Assembly (NCBI GenBank): GCA_965278945.1
Contig: OZ257128.1
Span: forward strand, 1,116,001-1,180,000
DNA from: UBA10649 sp965278945
GTDB taxonomy: Bacteria > Actinomycetota > Actinomycetes > S36-B12
Direction of reading: 5' to 3'
DNA length: 64,000 nucleotides
The notes under the pieces are model-generated. The model had not been told where the DNA came from, ran no database searches, and saw only the letters and a program-made list of their open reading frames with translations. Shown here one piece after another: positions 45,558 to 57,758 of the stretch. The position numbers were made by a program, and so were the translations under genes. Within the stretch, counting starts at the first letter, position 1, and the number at the start of each line of letters is the position of its first letter.

Positions 45558-46972
45558 TGGCGGGGGAGCAGCCCACGCGGCTGTGGGGAGGACGGTTCGC
45601 GGACGGTCCGTCGGATGCGATGGCGGCGCTCAGCTTGTCGACTCATTTCGACTGGCGACTGGCCCCGTACGACATCGCGCAGACCGGTGCGCACGCTCGA
45701 GTCCTCCATGCCGCGGGGCTGCTCACCACCGATGAACTGTCGTCCGTGCAGGCGGCACTCGACGAGCTGGCCGCCTCGGTCGCGAACGGCTCGTTCGTCC
45801 CGTTGCCCGACGACGAGGACGTCCACACCGCGATCGAGCGCGGACTGATCGAACGCCTCGGCGAGCTCGGCGGGAAGCTGCGTGCGGGTCGCAGCCGCAA
45901 CGATCAGGTGTCGACAGACTTCCGCATGTACCTGCGTGACCAGGTGCGGCAGATCGTTCTTGCCATCACCGATCTGCAGGTCGCGCTCCTCGGGCAGTCA
46001 CGGGCGCATGTCACGACGTTCTCGCCTGGATTCACCCACCTGCAGCATGCGCAGCCGGTGTCCTTCGGGCATGAGCTCGCGAAGCACGTGCATGCTCTGG
46101 GTCGCGATGTCGAGCGTTTCGTCGACTGGGATGTGCGCGCCGCGTGTTCGCCGCTCGGCGCGGGGGCCCTCGCGGGGTCGAGCCTTGGCCTGGACCCGCA
46201 GTCCGTGGCGCTCGACCTCGGCTTCACTCAAGCGCTGGGCAACTCCATCGACGCGACGAGCGACCGTGACTGGGTCGCGGAGTTCCTGTTCGTGGCGGCG
46301 ATGGTCGGAGTGCACCTGTCGCGCCTCGGCGAGGAGGTCATCCTCATGTCGTCGCGCGAGTTCGGCTGGGCGCGGCTGGACGACTCGTGGTCCACCGGAT
46401 CGTCGATCATGCCGCAGAAGAAGAATCCTGACGTGGCCGAGCTCGCGCGCGGAAAGTCGGGCCGTCTCATCGGCAACCTCACCGGGCTGCTCGCGACGCT
46501 GAAGGGCCTGCCGTTCGGCTACAACCGCGACCTGCAGGAGGACAAGGAGCCGGTCTTCGACACGGTCGAGCAATTGCTCCTCGTGCTTCCCGCCATGACC
46601 GGGATGATCGCGACCTTGACCTTCGACGTCGACCGGATGGCCGCCTCGGCACCCGAAGGCTTCGCTCTCGCGACCGACATCGCTGAATGGCTGGTCCGCA
46701 GCGGCGTGCCGTTCCGTTCGGCACACGAGATCGCGGGGGCGTGCGTAAGGCAGGCGGAGTCCGGCGGCATCGAGTTGTGGGATCTCACGGACGCGCAGCT
46801 TGCGGAGATCTCTCCGTTGCTGACACCCGCGGTCCGCGAGGTGCTCTCGGTCGCCGGATCGCTGGACTCGAGGTCAGCGTTCGGCGGCACCGCTCCCGTG
46901 CGCGTGATCGAGCAGCTGGATGCACTGGACGAGATGATCCGCGCGCAGCAGCACTGGTCAGACGGCGCGTGA
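45557..46972 (+). CDS. argH: Argininosuccinate lyase
   Basis: ArgH splits argininosuccinate into arginine and fumarate. The 471-residue member of the fumarase superfamily has LWGGRFADGPSD near the start, RAGRSRNDQVSTDFRMYLRD, and the signature GSSIMPQKKNPDVAE with the catalytic Ser loop. It is the last recognisable arginine gene; the next gene is coupled by GTGA but is unrelated in function. Confidence 0.97.
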   Translation: MAGEQPTRLWGGRFADGPSDAMAALSLSTHFDWRLAPYDIAQTGAHARVLHAAGLLTTDELSSVQAALDELAASVANGSFVPLPDDEDVHTAIERGLIERLGELGGKLRAGRSRNDQVSTDFRMYLRDQVRQIVLAITDLQVALLGQSRAHVTTFSPGFTHLQHAQPVSFGHELAKHVHALGRDVERFVDWDVRAACSPLGAGALAGSSLGLDPQSVALDLGFTQALGNSIDATSDRDWVAEFLFVAAMVGVHLSRLGEEVILMSSREFGWARLDDSWSTGSSIMPQKKNPDVAELARGKSGRLIGNLTGLLATLKGLPFGYNRDLQEDKEPVFDTVEQLLLVLPAMTGMIATLTFDVDRMAASAPEGFALATDIAEWLVRSGVPFRSAHEIAGACVRQAESGGIELWDLTDAQLAEISPLLTPAVREVLSVAGSLDSRSAFGGTAPVRVIEQLDALDEMIRAQQHWSDGA

Positions 46973-47361
46973 CGTTTCACGGTGCGGTGCTGTTCTGCAG
47001 TCGCGTCCTGCTCGTCGTCGGCCTCGCCGCCATCACCTGGGTCTCTCTTGAACCGGCCGACCGGCTTCCTCCGTCACCGAACGTGTCCGACAAGGTGCTC
47101 CACTTCGCCGCGTACGCGCTCCTGGGAGCCATCGCAGCACTCGCCCAGCGCAATCCGCGGGTTGTCCTCACGGTCGTGCTCCTCACGGGCTTCGGGCTGC
47201 TCCTGGAGTTCCTGCAGGGTCGCACGAGCTATCGGGCCTTCGAGATGCGTGACCTGCTCGCCGACGCGCTGGGCGCCGCCTTCGGCGCGTTGCTCGTCGC
47301 CGTGCTCGTGCAGGCCCTCAGTTCGACGCGGCGCCGGACAGGGGCGACACTGGAGGGGTGA
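46969..47361 (+). CDS. VanZ-like membrane protein
   Basis: The 130-residue protein resembles the VanZ-like family: a first hydrophobic helix (SRVLLVVGLAAITWVSL), then SDKVLHFAAYALLGAIAALA, a third helix VVLTVVLLTGFGLLLEFLQG, and RDLLADALGAAFGALLVAVL. The His in KVLHF and the acidic FEMRDLLAD are the family's typical conserved sites. VanZ of enterococci gives low-level teicoplanin resistance, but the role of chromosomal relatives is unclear. GTG 46969 overlaps the argH stop. Confidence 0.85.
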   Translation: MTFHGAVLFCSRVLLVVGLAAITWVSLEPADRLPPSPNVSDKVLHFAAYALLGAIAALAQRNPRVVLTVVLLTGFGLLLEFLQGRTSYRAFEMRDLLADALGAAFGALLVAVLVQALSSTRRRTGATLEG

Positions 47362-47531
47362 CCTGGTCTTTGGAGACGTGGACCCAAGAAGTTCAGGATG
47401 CTGCCGAGGGCTTCGACGAGGCCCGGCTGCGCATCCTGTTCGACATTGGCAGGCGCGAACTCGGTGACCGCCTCGATCACGAGTGGTCCGAGGCACTATC
47501 GGGCTTTGACGCGACGGCAATCACCGGCTAG
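47358..47531 (+). CDS. Small hypothetical protein, 57 residues
   Basis: Starting at a GTG that overlaps the VanZ-like stop by four bases, this frame encodes MTWSLETWTQEVQDAAEGFD, then EARLRILFDIGRRELGDRLD and an acidic end. It is soluble and probably helical. No family is recognised. Its TAG stop shares the palindrome CTAG with the stop of the reverse-strand DoxX-like gene, so the two genes overlap end to end. Coupling to VanZ and a clean amphipathic helix favour a real gene. Confidence 0.5.
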   Translation: MTWSLETWTQEVQDAAEGFDEARLRILFDIGRRELGDRLDHEWSEALSGFDATAITG

Positions 47532-47899
47532 CTGATCCACACGGCGGCCGCGACCCACACCGTGACACCCGCCAGCGCCAGCAGCGCAACGTTCAGCCAG
47601 ATCTCCGTGAACTCCCCGCGCGCGAGGTGAAGGACAAGCGCACCGATCTGCACCAGCACGAGGCCCACCGCGGCGGCCACGGCGAGGAACGGCGCCACCC
47701 CGGTCAGCGCTGGTAGCACCAGTCCCGCAATCGCGAGGATCTCCAGCACCCCGACCACGCGCACGAGCCACAGGGGCACGTCATCGACCCACCCCATCAT
47801 CGGACGAAGCTGCTCCGCGCTCTGGAACACCTTCTTCGCGCCCGAGTACAGGTAGATGACCCCGAGCAGGGCGGCGAGGATCCAGTAGGCGACTGTCAT
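47528..47899 (-). CDS. DoxX-like four-helix membrane protein
   Basis: The 123-residue protein has four membrane helices: YWILAALLGVIYLYSGAKKV, LVRVVGVLEILAIAGLVLPA, FLAVAAAVGLVLVQIGALVL and LNVALLALAGVTVWVAAAVW. The SGAKKVF after helix 1 is typical of the DoxX/SURF4-like group. The start at 47899 is chosen over upstream codons because GGAGGAAGC immediately precedes the ATG. It is divergent from the HxlR regulator, a common pairing in which the regulator controls the membrane protein. Confidence 0.85.
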   Translation of the reverse strand: MTVAYWILAALLGVIYLYSGAKKVFQSAEQLRPMMGWVDDVPLWLVRVVGVLEILAIAGLVLPALTGVAPFLAVAAAVGLVLVQIGALVLHLARGEFTEIWLNVALLALAGVTVWVAAAVWIS

Positions 47900-47910
47900 G
47901 CTTCCTCCAT

Positions 47911-47931
47911 GGTTACGACTTGTTAGTGACC
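47911..47931. promoter_or_regulatory. Candidate operator between DoxX-like and HxlR genes
   Basis: GGTTAC 47911-47916 and GTGACC 47926-47931 form an interrupted near-palindrome in the 100-base divergent gap. TTGTTA 47920-47925 and GAGGAT 47943-47948 (17-base spacer) could be the promoter of the HxlR gene, putting the operator over its -35. Confidence 0.35.
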
Positions 47932-47999
47932 GCATCATGGGCGAGGATCAAGGCGCCTACAAAAGGAACATCCGTGTGCGTAACGGACAGGAGCCATAC

Positions 48000-48383
48000 G
48001 TGTCGAAGTACGAAAGGGCCTGCCTCATCCGTGGCGATGCCGGTCGCACGATCAGGCGGATCCTGGACCGGATCGGCGACAAGTGGGCGCTACTCGTGGT
48101 CGCCACCCTCGACGGAGAGACACTGCGCTTCACGGAGTTGCAGCGACGGATTCCCGGTATTTCCCAGCGCATGCTCTCGCTCACGGTCCGACACCTCGAG
48201 CGCGACGGCCTGGTGTCACGCACCGCGTACGCAGAGGTTCCCCCTCGCGTCGAGTACGCGCTCACGCCCATGGGACAGACGCTGATCGGGCCCGCGATCG
48301 CGATCGCCGAGTGGGCGGTCGAGCACGATCCCGCAATCGAGCGCAACCAGGAGACCTACGACGCCGCCCGCCCGCAGGCATGA
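48000..48383 (+). CDS. HxlR-family transcriptional regulator
   Basis: The 127-residue winged-helix protein has the HxlR layout: CLIRGDAGRTIRRILDRIGDKWALLVVATL with an N-terminal cysteine, LRFTELQRRIPGISQRMLSL as recognition region, and LTPMGQTLIGPAIAIAEWA. I place the start at GTG 48000 because AGGAG at 47989-47993 is six bases upstream, although the frame is open to 47898. The conserved cysteine suggests a possible redox or electrophile sensor. It overlaps mpg by four bases. Confidence 0.9.
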   Translation: MSKYERACLIRGDAGRTIRRILDRIGDKWALLVVATLDGETLRFTELQRRIPGISQRMLSLTVRHLERDGLVSRTAYAEVPPRVEYALTPMGQTLIGPAIAIAEWAVEHDPAIERNQETYDAARPQA

Positions 48384-48994
48384 GCGCGGCCGCGGCCCGG
48401 TCACTGCTCTGTGGCCACGCTGCGGATGTGTCACCACGTCTGCTCAACTCCGTCGTCACGTCGCGCGTCGACGGACAGACGGTCGCGATCCGGGTCACCG
48501 AGGTCGAGGCATACGGGGGAGTGGGCGAGGACCCCGGCTCGCACGCGTTCCGGCGGCTGACTCCTCGCAACGCCACGATGTTCGGTCGGGCGGGACTCGC
48601 GTACGTCTACTTCACCTACGGCATGCACTGGTGCCTGTGCGTCGTCACCGGCGAAGACGATCAGGCCAGCGCCGTGCTCATTCGCGCGGGCGAGGTCATC
48701 CGCGGCATCGAGGTGGCTCGCAAGCGCCGGCCATCCGCGGGCTCGGACCGCGATCTCGCGCGCGGACCCGCCCGGCTCACGGTTGCCCTCGGTGTCACTG
48801 GTGATCTGGACGGTGTTGACATGACCTCTCCTCGGTCCCCGTTGCGCCTCGTCCTGCCGAAGGCCCCCGGCGCAAGCCACGCGATCAGCGCGCGCACCGG
48901 CGTCGGTGGTCCCGGCGCGCCGACACCATGGCGGTTCTACCTGGAGGACGAGCCTTCGGTCAGCCCCTATCGCCCGGCGGCCAGGCGCACCTAG
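48380..48994 (+). CDS. mpg: 3-methyladenine DNA glycosylase (Mpg/AAG family)
   Basis: The enzyme removes alkylated and deaminated purines from DNA. The 204-residue protein has the family motifs EVEAYGGVGEDPGSHAFRR, RNATMFGRAGLAYVYFTYG with the intercalating Tyr region, and ARGPARLTVALG, and ends with PWRFYLEDEPSVS. The ATG at 48380 overlaps the HxlR stop. Its TAG stop is the start of the TAGGGT -10 of the following gene. I recall the M. tuberculosis homologue lying just before tyrS as well. Confidence 0.94.
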   Translation: MSAAAARSLLCGHAADVSPRLLNSVVTSRVDGQTVAIRVTEVEAYGGVGEDPGSHAFRRLTPRNATMFGRAGLAYVYFTYGMHWCLCVVTGEDDQASAVLIRAGEVIRGIEVARKRRPSAGSDRDLARGPARLTVALGVTGDLDGVDMTSPRSPLRLVLPKAPGASHAISARTGVGGPGAPTPWRFYLEDEPSVSPYRPAARRT

Positions 48995-48997
48995 GGT
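48992..48997 (+). promoter_or_regulatory. -10 element, leaderless promoter of the first DUF664 gene, overlapping the mpg stop
   Basis: TAGGGT begins with the mpg stop codon and is followed by six bases (CGCGGC) and the GTG at 49004. Confidence 0.6.
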
Positions 48998-49003
48998 CGC
49001 GGC

Positions 49004-49522
49004 GTGGAGACGAACGACGGCTCGGCGGCCGAGCGAGAACTCATCGAGTCCCGCCTTGACGGCTGCCGGGCCGAGACGGTGCGCAAGGTTGCCGGACTGC
49101 CCTGGGACCTTGCCACGCGGCGGCTGGGGTCATCCGCGACGAGCGCCGCGGGGGTGCTCAAGCACCTGACCGACGTCGAGCGGTGGTGGTTCCGGCACTA
49201 TCTGGAGGCGGAGGCGAACGTGCCCCGACGCACGCGCGAGGAGACTCCCAACGGCGCCTTCGACCTCAACGACCAGGACACGCTCGACGCCCTGATCGCC
49301 GACTACCAACTCGCGTGCGAGGAGAGCCGCGAACGGGCATCGCGGCACAGCCTGTCCGACTCCACAGCCCTCCTCGTCGATTGGCTGGGCATGCGGCCCT
49401 CCCTTCGCTGGGTGTACCTGCACATGATCGAGGAGACGGCGCGGCACAACGGGCATCTGGACATCTACCGCGAACTTCTCGACGACCAGGTCGATAACTA
49501 CGGAACTGTCGACGGACGCTGA
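49004..49522 (+). CDS. DinB-fold DUF664 family protein, copy 1
   Basis: The 172-residue protein is a DUF664 member of the DinB four-helix superfamily: LPWDLATRRLGSS near residue 30, VLKHLTDVERWWFRHYL with the first metal histidine, and SLRWVYLHMIEETARHNGHLDIYRELLDD with the other two. These proteins are suspected thiol-dependent, metal-binding enzymes of unknown substrate. It is followed after 14 bases by a paralogue with the same organisation. Confidence 0.88.
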   Translation: METNDGSAAERELIESRLDGCRAETVRKVAGLPWDLATRRLGSSATSAAGVLKHLTDVERWWFRHYLEAEANVPRRTREETPNGAFDLNDQDTLDALIADYQLACEESRERASRHSLSDSTALLVDWLGMRPSLRWVYLHMIEETARHNGHLDIYRELLDDQVDNYGTVDGR

Positions 49523-49524
49523 CC

Positions 49525-49530
49525 TAGGGT
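49525..49530 (+). promoter_or_regulatory. -10 element, leaderless promoter of the second DUF664 gene
   Basis: TAGGGT, six bases (CGGGTC), then ATG 49537. The hexamer and spacing are the same as for the paralogue upstream. Confidence 0.6.
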
Positions 49531-49536
49531 CGGGTC

Positions 49537-50031
49537 ATGAATATCGAGACCGGAACCGAGCGCGAGCTGCTCGAGGCTCACCTGGACGACAACCGGGCCA
49601 CCGTGGTGCGCAAGATCTCCGGACTGCCGTGGGATCTGGCAACCCGCCGCCTGGGTTCCTCGCCGACAAGCGTTGCCGGGATCGTCAAGCACCTCATCGA
49701 CGTCGAGCGCTGGTGGTTCCTGTGCAACCTCGCGGGCGAGGAGTGGCAGTCGACATGGTCCACCGATGAGAACCCCGACGGCGAGTTCGACCTGGTCGAG
49801 GGCGAGTCCGTGGAGTCGTTGATCGCTGAGTACGAGCTGGCATGCGCGGAGAGCCGAGTCATAGCCGCGCGGTTCGCCCTCGATGACCAGTGCGTACGAC
49901 GGCATCACAGTCGCGGCTCCCGACCGTCACTTCGGTGGCTCTACATCCACATGATCGAGGAGCTCGCGCGGCACAACGGGCACCTGGACATCTACCGCGA
50001 GCTGCTCGACGGCACCACGGATCGATACTGA
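49537..50031 (+). CDS. DinB-fold DUF664 family protein, copy 2
   Basis: A 164-residue paralogue of the preceding gene: LPWDLATRRLGSSPTSVAG, VKHLIDVERWWFLCNL and SLRWLYIHMIEELARHNGHL align closely with copy 1. It lacks part of the middle loop and has a divergent stretch CVRRHHSRGSR near residue 115 in place of the smoother LLVDWLGM of copy 1. All three metal histidines are kept. Tandem duplication is the simplest explanation; substrate unknown. Confidence 0.87.
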   Translation: MNIETGTERELLEAHLDDNRATVVRKISGLPWDLATRRLGSSPTSVAGIVKHLIDVERWWFLCNLAGEEWQSTWSTDENPDGEFDLVEGESVESLIAEYELACAESRVIAARFALDDQCVRRHHSRGSRPSLRWLYIHMIEELARHNGHLDIYRELLDGTTDRY

Positions 50032-50033
50032 GG

Positions 50034-50714
50034 GTGGATCCTCGCGACGGATGGGAAGTCCTCGATGTGTCGATGTGGATGGATGACTTCCTGTTCCCCG
50101 GCGACCAGCCGCTGACCCTGGACGGCCCGCACAACTTCCTTGCCGGAGCGAACCCCGAGTACATCTACTCCATCGCGATGGAATCGCAGTCCGGCACGCA
50201 TATCCAAGGGCCGCACTACTTTCTGGCCGACGGAGCACGTATCGACGCGTTCTCGATCACGAACTTCGAAGGGCCGGCCCACCTCGTCGACCTGCCCGCG
50301 CGCGGTGTCGACACGACAGTCGACGAGCTTCGGCGGATGCTCGACGACGTCGATGTCGCCGGACGTGTTCTCGTGCTCCGCACGGGCCACATGCAGGAGT
50401 TGATCGACGGACTCCCTCTCCATACGAGCACCCGGCCCGGACTGTCACTTGAGGCTGCCCGCTATCTCGTCGAGGACAAGCAGATCGCGATGATCGCGAT
50501 CGACTCCGTTGGCATCGAGTCTCGGGAGACGAGCAACTACGAGGTCAACGTGTACCTGTGCCAGCACGAGGTGCTCATCCTCGAGTGCCTGGTCGGCCTG
50601 GACGGAGTCGTGGGCGACGACCTGTGGCTGGAGGCGTTCCCGCTGAAGATCCGCGGCGTGGAGGGCACCCCGTGCCGCGCGATCATCCGCCAGCGCATAC
50701 GCAAGGATGACTGA
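50034..50714 (+). CDS. Cyclase (kynurenine formamidase-like) family protein with altered metal motif
   Basis: The 226-residue protein has the overall cyclase-fold layout, with LDVSMWMDDFLFPGD, a glycine-threonine-histidine motif, VLVLRTGHMQEL, TRPGLSLEAARYLVED and IAIDSVGIES. The canonical HxGTHxDxPxH metal motif reads QSGTHIQGPHYF at residues 52-63: the first His and the Asp are Gln, and the last His is displaced by one. It may bind metal differently or not at all. GTG 50034 lies two bases after the previous stop; a start at ATG 50073 is possible. It overlaps tyrS by eight bases. Confidence 0.75.
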   Translation: MDPRDGWEVLDVSMWMDDFLFPGDQPLTLDGPHNFLAGANPEYIYSIAMESQSGTHIQGPHYFLADGARIDAFSITNFEGPAHLVDLPARGVDTTVDELRRMLDDVDVAGRVLVLRTGHMQELIDGLPLHTSTRPGLSLEAARYLVEDKQIAMIAIDSVGIESRETSNYEVNVYLCQHEVLILECLVGLDGVVGDDLWLEAFPLKIRGVEGTPCRAIIRQRIRKDD

Positions 50715-51999
50715 CGTGTCCACGATCATCGACGAACTGAGCTGGCGCGGACTGATCGCGCAGAGCACCGACCTTGACGCCCTGCGCGCCGCAACGTCCC
50801 AGGGCTCGCTCACGTTGTATTGCGGCTTCGATCCCACGGCGCCGAGCCTGCATCTGGGAAATCTGGTGCAGATCCTCACGGTTCGCCGTTTTCAGGAGCA
50901 CGGTCATCGACCGCTGGCACTCGTCGGCGGCGCGACCGGGCTCATCGGCGACCCGCGCATGACCAGCGAGCGCGTCCTCAACACGACCGAGGTCGTCGAG
51001 GCATGGGTGGGCAAGGTGCGCGCGCAACTGGACCGGTTCTACGACTTCTCCGGGCAGAACGCGGCCATCGCGGTCAACAACCTGGAGTGGACACAGGACA
51101 TGGGTGTCCTGGAGTTCCTGCGTGACATCGGCAAGCACTTCGGCATCGGCCCGATGCTGAAGCGGGAGGCTGTTGCCGCGCGGCTGTCCGCGGAGGGCAT
51201 CTCGTACACGGAGTTCAGTTACGCGCTGCTGCAGGGCTACGACTTCGTGCAGTTGAACAGGCGCTACGGATGCCTCCTGCAGACCGGCGGTTCGGACCAG
51301 TGGGGGAACATCCTCGCCGGCGTCGAACTGCTGCGGAAGATGGATGGCGTTGCGGCGCACGCTCTCACGACGCCCCTCATGGTCAAGGCTGACGGGACGA
51401 AGTTCGGAAAGACCGAGACCGGCACCGTCTGGCTCGACCCCACCCTCACCAGCCCGTACGCGTTCTTCCAGTTCCTGCTCAATACCGACGACCGCGATGT
51501 CGTGTCGATGCTCAAGACCTTCAGCTTCCGCTCGCATGAGGAGATCGATGCGCTCGCCGTGAGCGTCAGCGAGCGCCCGCAGGCGCGCGAGGCCCAGCGC
51601 GCTCTCGCTGGTGAGCTGACCGACCTTGTTCACGGAGAGGTCGAGCGCACCGCGGCAGAAGCGGCGGGCCGCGCGCTGTTCGGGCAGGGCGACCTGGCCG
51701 ACCTGCCCGCAGCCACGCTGACCGCGGCGCTCACCGAGACCGCCCACGTGCTGATTCCCGCAGCCGAGATCATCGACGGCCAGCTGCCGCCGTACGACGA
51801 CCTGCTTGCGCGCACCGGGCTGGCAGCCAGCCTCACTGCGGCACGGCGGACCGTGGGGGAGGGCGGCGCCTATGCGAACAATGTCCGCGTCGAGGACCCC
51901 TCAGCACGGGCCTCGATGAGCGACCTCTACAACGGCGAATGGCTCGTGCTCAGGCGTGGCAAGAAGGTCTTCGCCGGGGTGCGCATCGAACGTGGCTAG
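50707..51999 (+). CDS. tyrS: Tyrosyl-tRNA synthetase
   Basis: TyrS charges tRNA-Tyr. The 430-residue class I enzyme has the HIGH-type motif PSLHLGN (46-52), the tyrosine pocket LYCGFDPTAPS and GSDQWGNI, the KMSKS-type motif KFGKT (232-236), and a C-terminal S4 RNA-binding domain (RTVGEGGAYANNVRVED). I recall the order mpg-tyrS being shared with M. tuberculosis. The rRNA promoter begins 28 bases after the stop. Confidence 0.97.
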   Translation: MTDVSTIIDELSWRGLIAQSTDLDALRAATSQGSLTLYCGFDPTAPSLHLGNLVQILTVRRFQEHGHRPLALVGGATGLIGDPRMTSERVLNTTEVVEAWVGKVRAQLDRFYDFSGQNAAIAVNNLEWTQDMGVLEFLRDIGKHFGIGPMLKREAVAARLSAEGISYTEFSYALLQGYDFVQLNRRYGCLLQTGGSDQWGNILAGVELLRKMDGVAAHALTTPLMVKADGTKFGKTETGTVWLDPTLTSPYAFFQFLLNTDDRDVVSMLKTFSFRSHEEIDALAVSVSERPQAREAQRALAGELTDLVHGEVERTAAEAAGRALFGQGDLADLPAATLTAALTETAHVLIPAAEIIDGQLPPYDDLLARTGLAASLTAARRTVGEGGAYANNVRVEDPSARASMSDLYNGEWLVLRRGKKVFAGVRIERG

Positions 52000-52026
52000 C
52001 GTCACACTCAGAACCGCCATGCGGAT

Positions 52027-52056
52027 TTGACCTCGTCGTAACGTGCCACCTATAGT
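52027..52056 (+). promoter_or_regulatory. rRNA operon promoter P1
   Basis: TTGACC 52027-52032, 18-base spacer, TATAGT 52051-52056: the best promoter in the window. Transcription would start near 52063, about 375 bases before the 16S gene. Confidence 0.75.
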
Positions 52057-52436
52057 TACGGCACCGCGAGGGAGTAACGGACACCAAGCCGCACACTTGC
52101 TAGCGAGGACTGAGTCCTCGTAAGTGTTCGCCAAGCTAGGCCGGTCCCGCGGGAACTTGTAGAGAAGATCAGATGGTCGGCGCGCCGCGCGAGCGGTGAG
52201 AGTTGACTCCCTCTGTGAAACTCCGTAAGTTGGGAACGTTGCCCCAAAACAAGGTCGAAAGCCTTGTAGAGGTGCGCGCCCGCTCCTTGAGAACTCAACA
52301 GCGTGTCACATGTCAATGCCAATACCCCGTTCTGGGGCTTGGCCTGGCGGCAATCGTCGACAGGTCATTTTCCAGACGGATTCCTTTGGTAGAAATAAGA
52401 GCACACAGCTCTGTCTCTGCCAGTATCAAAACAATT
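52057..52436 (+). other. rRNA operon leader, no protein gene
   Basis: The 440-base gap between tyrS and the 16S gene holds the two promoters and transcribed leader. Between them lies a hairpin 52093-52127 (ACACTT with AAGTGT, enclosing CGAGGAC with GTCCTCG around TGA). CTTGAGAACTCAACAGCGTG at 52286-52305 resembles the actinobacterial boxA antitermination site bound by NusB and S10. The rest presumably pairs with the spacer for 16S processing; I did not work out that stem. Confidence 0.7.
52203..52231 (+). promoter_or_regulatory. rRNA operon promoter P2
   Basis: TTGACT 52203-52208, 17-base spacer, TAAGTT 52226-52231. Transcription would start near 52238. Tandem promoters are usual for actinobacterial rRNA operons. 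Confidence 0.7.
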
Positions 52437-53965
<1,529 letters not shown>

Positions 53966-54272
53966 AGCATCTAGGCGCTTTCGAGCGTCCAGAGCCCGCT
54001 TCGGACATATGTTCCGAAGGGGTTAGCTCAAGGGTGGAACATTGACATGGGGAGCTACATGCTCCATTGACGAGTTAGTACTGTCGGCTTGCCGGCGTGG
54101 AGGACTCGAAGATGACGCACAAATTTCCAGACACGCTGTTGGGTCCTGAGGGAGCGGAGACGCTTTCTTAGGCCGTGGTCGCAAGACCAGGCCGGGCCTC
54201 CCTGACGCTGAACCTTCCGTTACTACGGGCAGGCAGCGCACCAGGGGAGGTACCGCCCGAATGTTGAGAACT

Positions 54273-54287
54273 GCATAGTGGACGCGA
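54273..54287 (+). promoter_or_regulatory. Left arm of the pre-23S processing stem
   Basis: GCATAGTGGACGCGA pairs with TCGCGTCCACTGTGC at 57475-57489 over all 15 positions (14 Watson-Crick, one G-U). The pair brackets the 23S gene and is the expected RNase III processing stalk. Confidence 0.75.
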
Positions 54288-54297
54288 GCATCTTTAA

Positions 54298-54321
54298 TGA
54301 CACTGTCTTCGGACAGTGTCA
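54298..54321 (+). promoter_or_regulatory. UUCG-loop hairpin just before the 23S gene
   Basis: TGACACTGTC 54298-54307 and GACAGTGTCA 54312-54321 form a perfect 10-bp stem closed by TTCG. It lies inside the processing stalk about 23 bases before mature 23S. No T-tract follows, so it is a folding or processing element, not a terminator. Confidence 0.7.
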
Positions 54322-54344
54322 CAGAGAAAAATGTGTATCTGTGG

Positions 54345-57453
<3,109 letters not shown>

Positions 57454-57562
57454 CCTCACTTTTTCAACACGTAATCGCGTCCACTGTGCGGTTCCCGAGA
57501 TTCGGTCGGGAACCTTGAGCACACATATATCTGTGCTTGGTTTGATTGATATCTCAATAGAG
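57454..57562 (+). other. 23S-5S spacer with right arm of the processing stem
   Basis: TCGCGTCCACTGTGC at 57475-57489 pairs with 54273-54287. GGTTCCCGAG with TCGGTCGGGAACC (57490-57512) forms a hairpin. No gene is present. Confidence 0.7.
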
Positions 57563-57680
57563 TTTCGGCGGCCATAGCGAGAGGGAAACGCCCGGTTCCA
57601 TTCCGAACCCGGAAGCTAAGCCTCTCAGCGCCGATGGTACTGCGCGGGTGACTGCGTGGGAGAGTAGGACGCCGCCGGAC
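57563..57680 (+). rRNA. rrf: 5S ribosomal RNA
   Basis: About 118 bases from TTTCGGCGGCCATAGCGAG to CGCCGCCGGAC, with the terminal stem TTCGGCGGC/GCCGCCGGA, loop sequences CGCCCGGTTCCATTCCGAAC and GATGGTACTGCGCGGG. Ends are approximate. Confidence 0.95.
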
Positions 57681-57689
57681 ATTTTTTAG

Positions 57690-57717
57690 ACAAAGGCCAC
57701 CCTCGGGTGGCCTTTGT
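57690..57717 (+). terminator. Terminator of the rRNA operon
   Basis: ACAAAGGCCACC 57690-57701 and GGTGGCCTTTGT 57706-57717 form a perfect 12-bp stem with a CTCG loop, ten bases after 5S. The downstream T-tract is weak (CATTTCC), as often in high-GC genomes. Confidence 0.85.
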
Positions 57718-57758
57718 CATTTCCGTCAGTCTCGCATCATCGTTTGAGAGGATCGACC

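Noticed and set aside
52020..52033. Possible third, partial copy of the palindromic repeat (TGCGGATTTGACC)
   Set aside because: Only 13 bases match, there is no second arm, and the shared TTGACC is the -35 of rRNA promoter P1.
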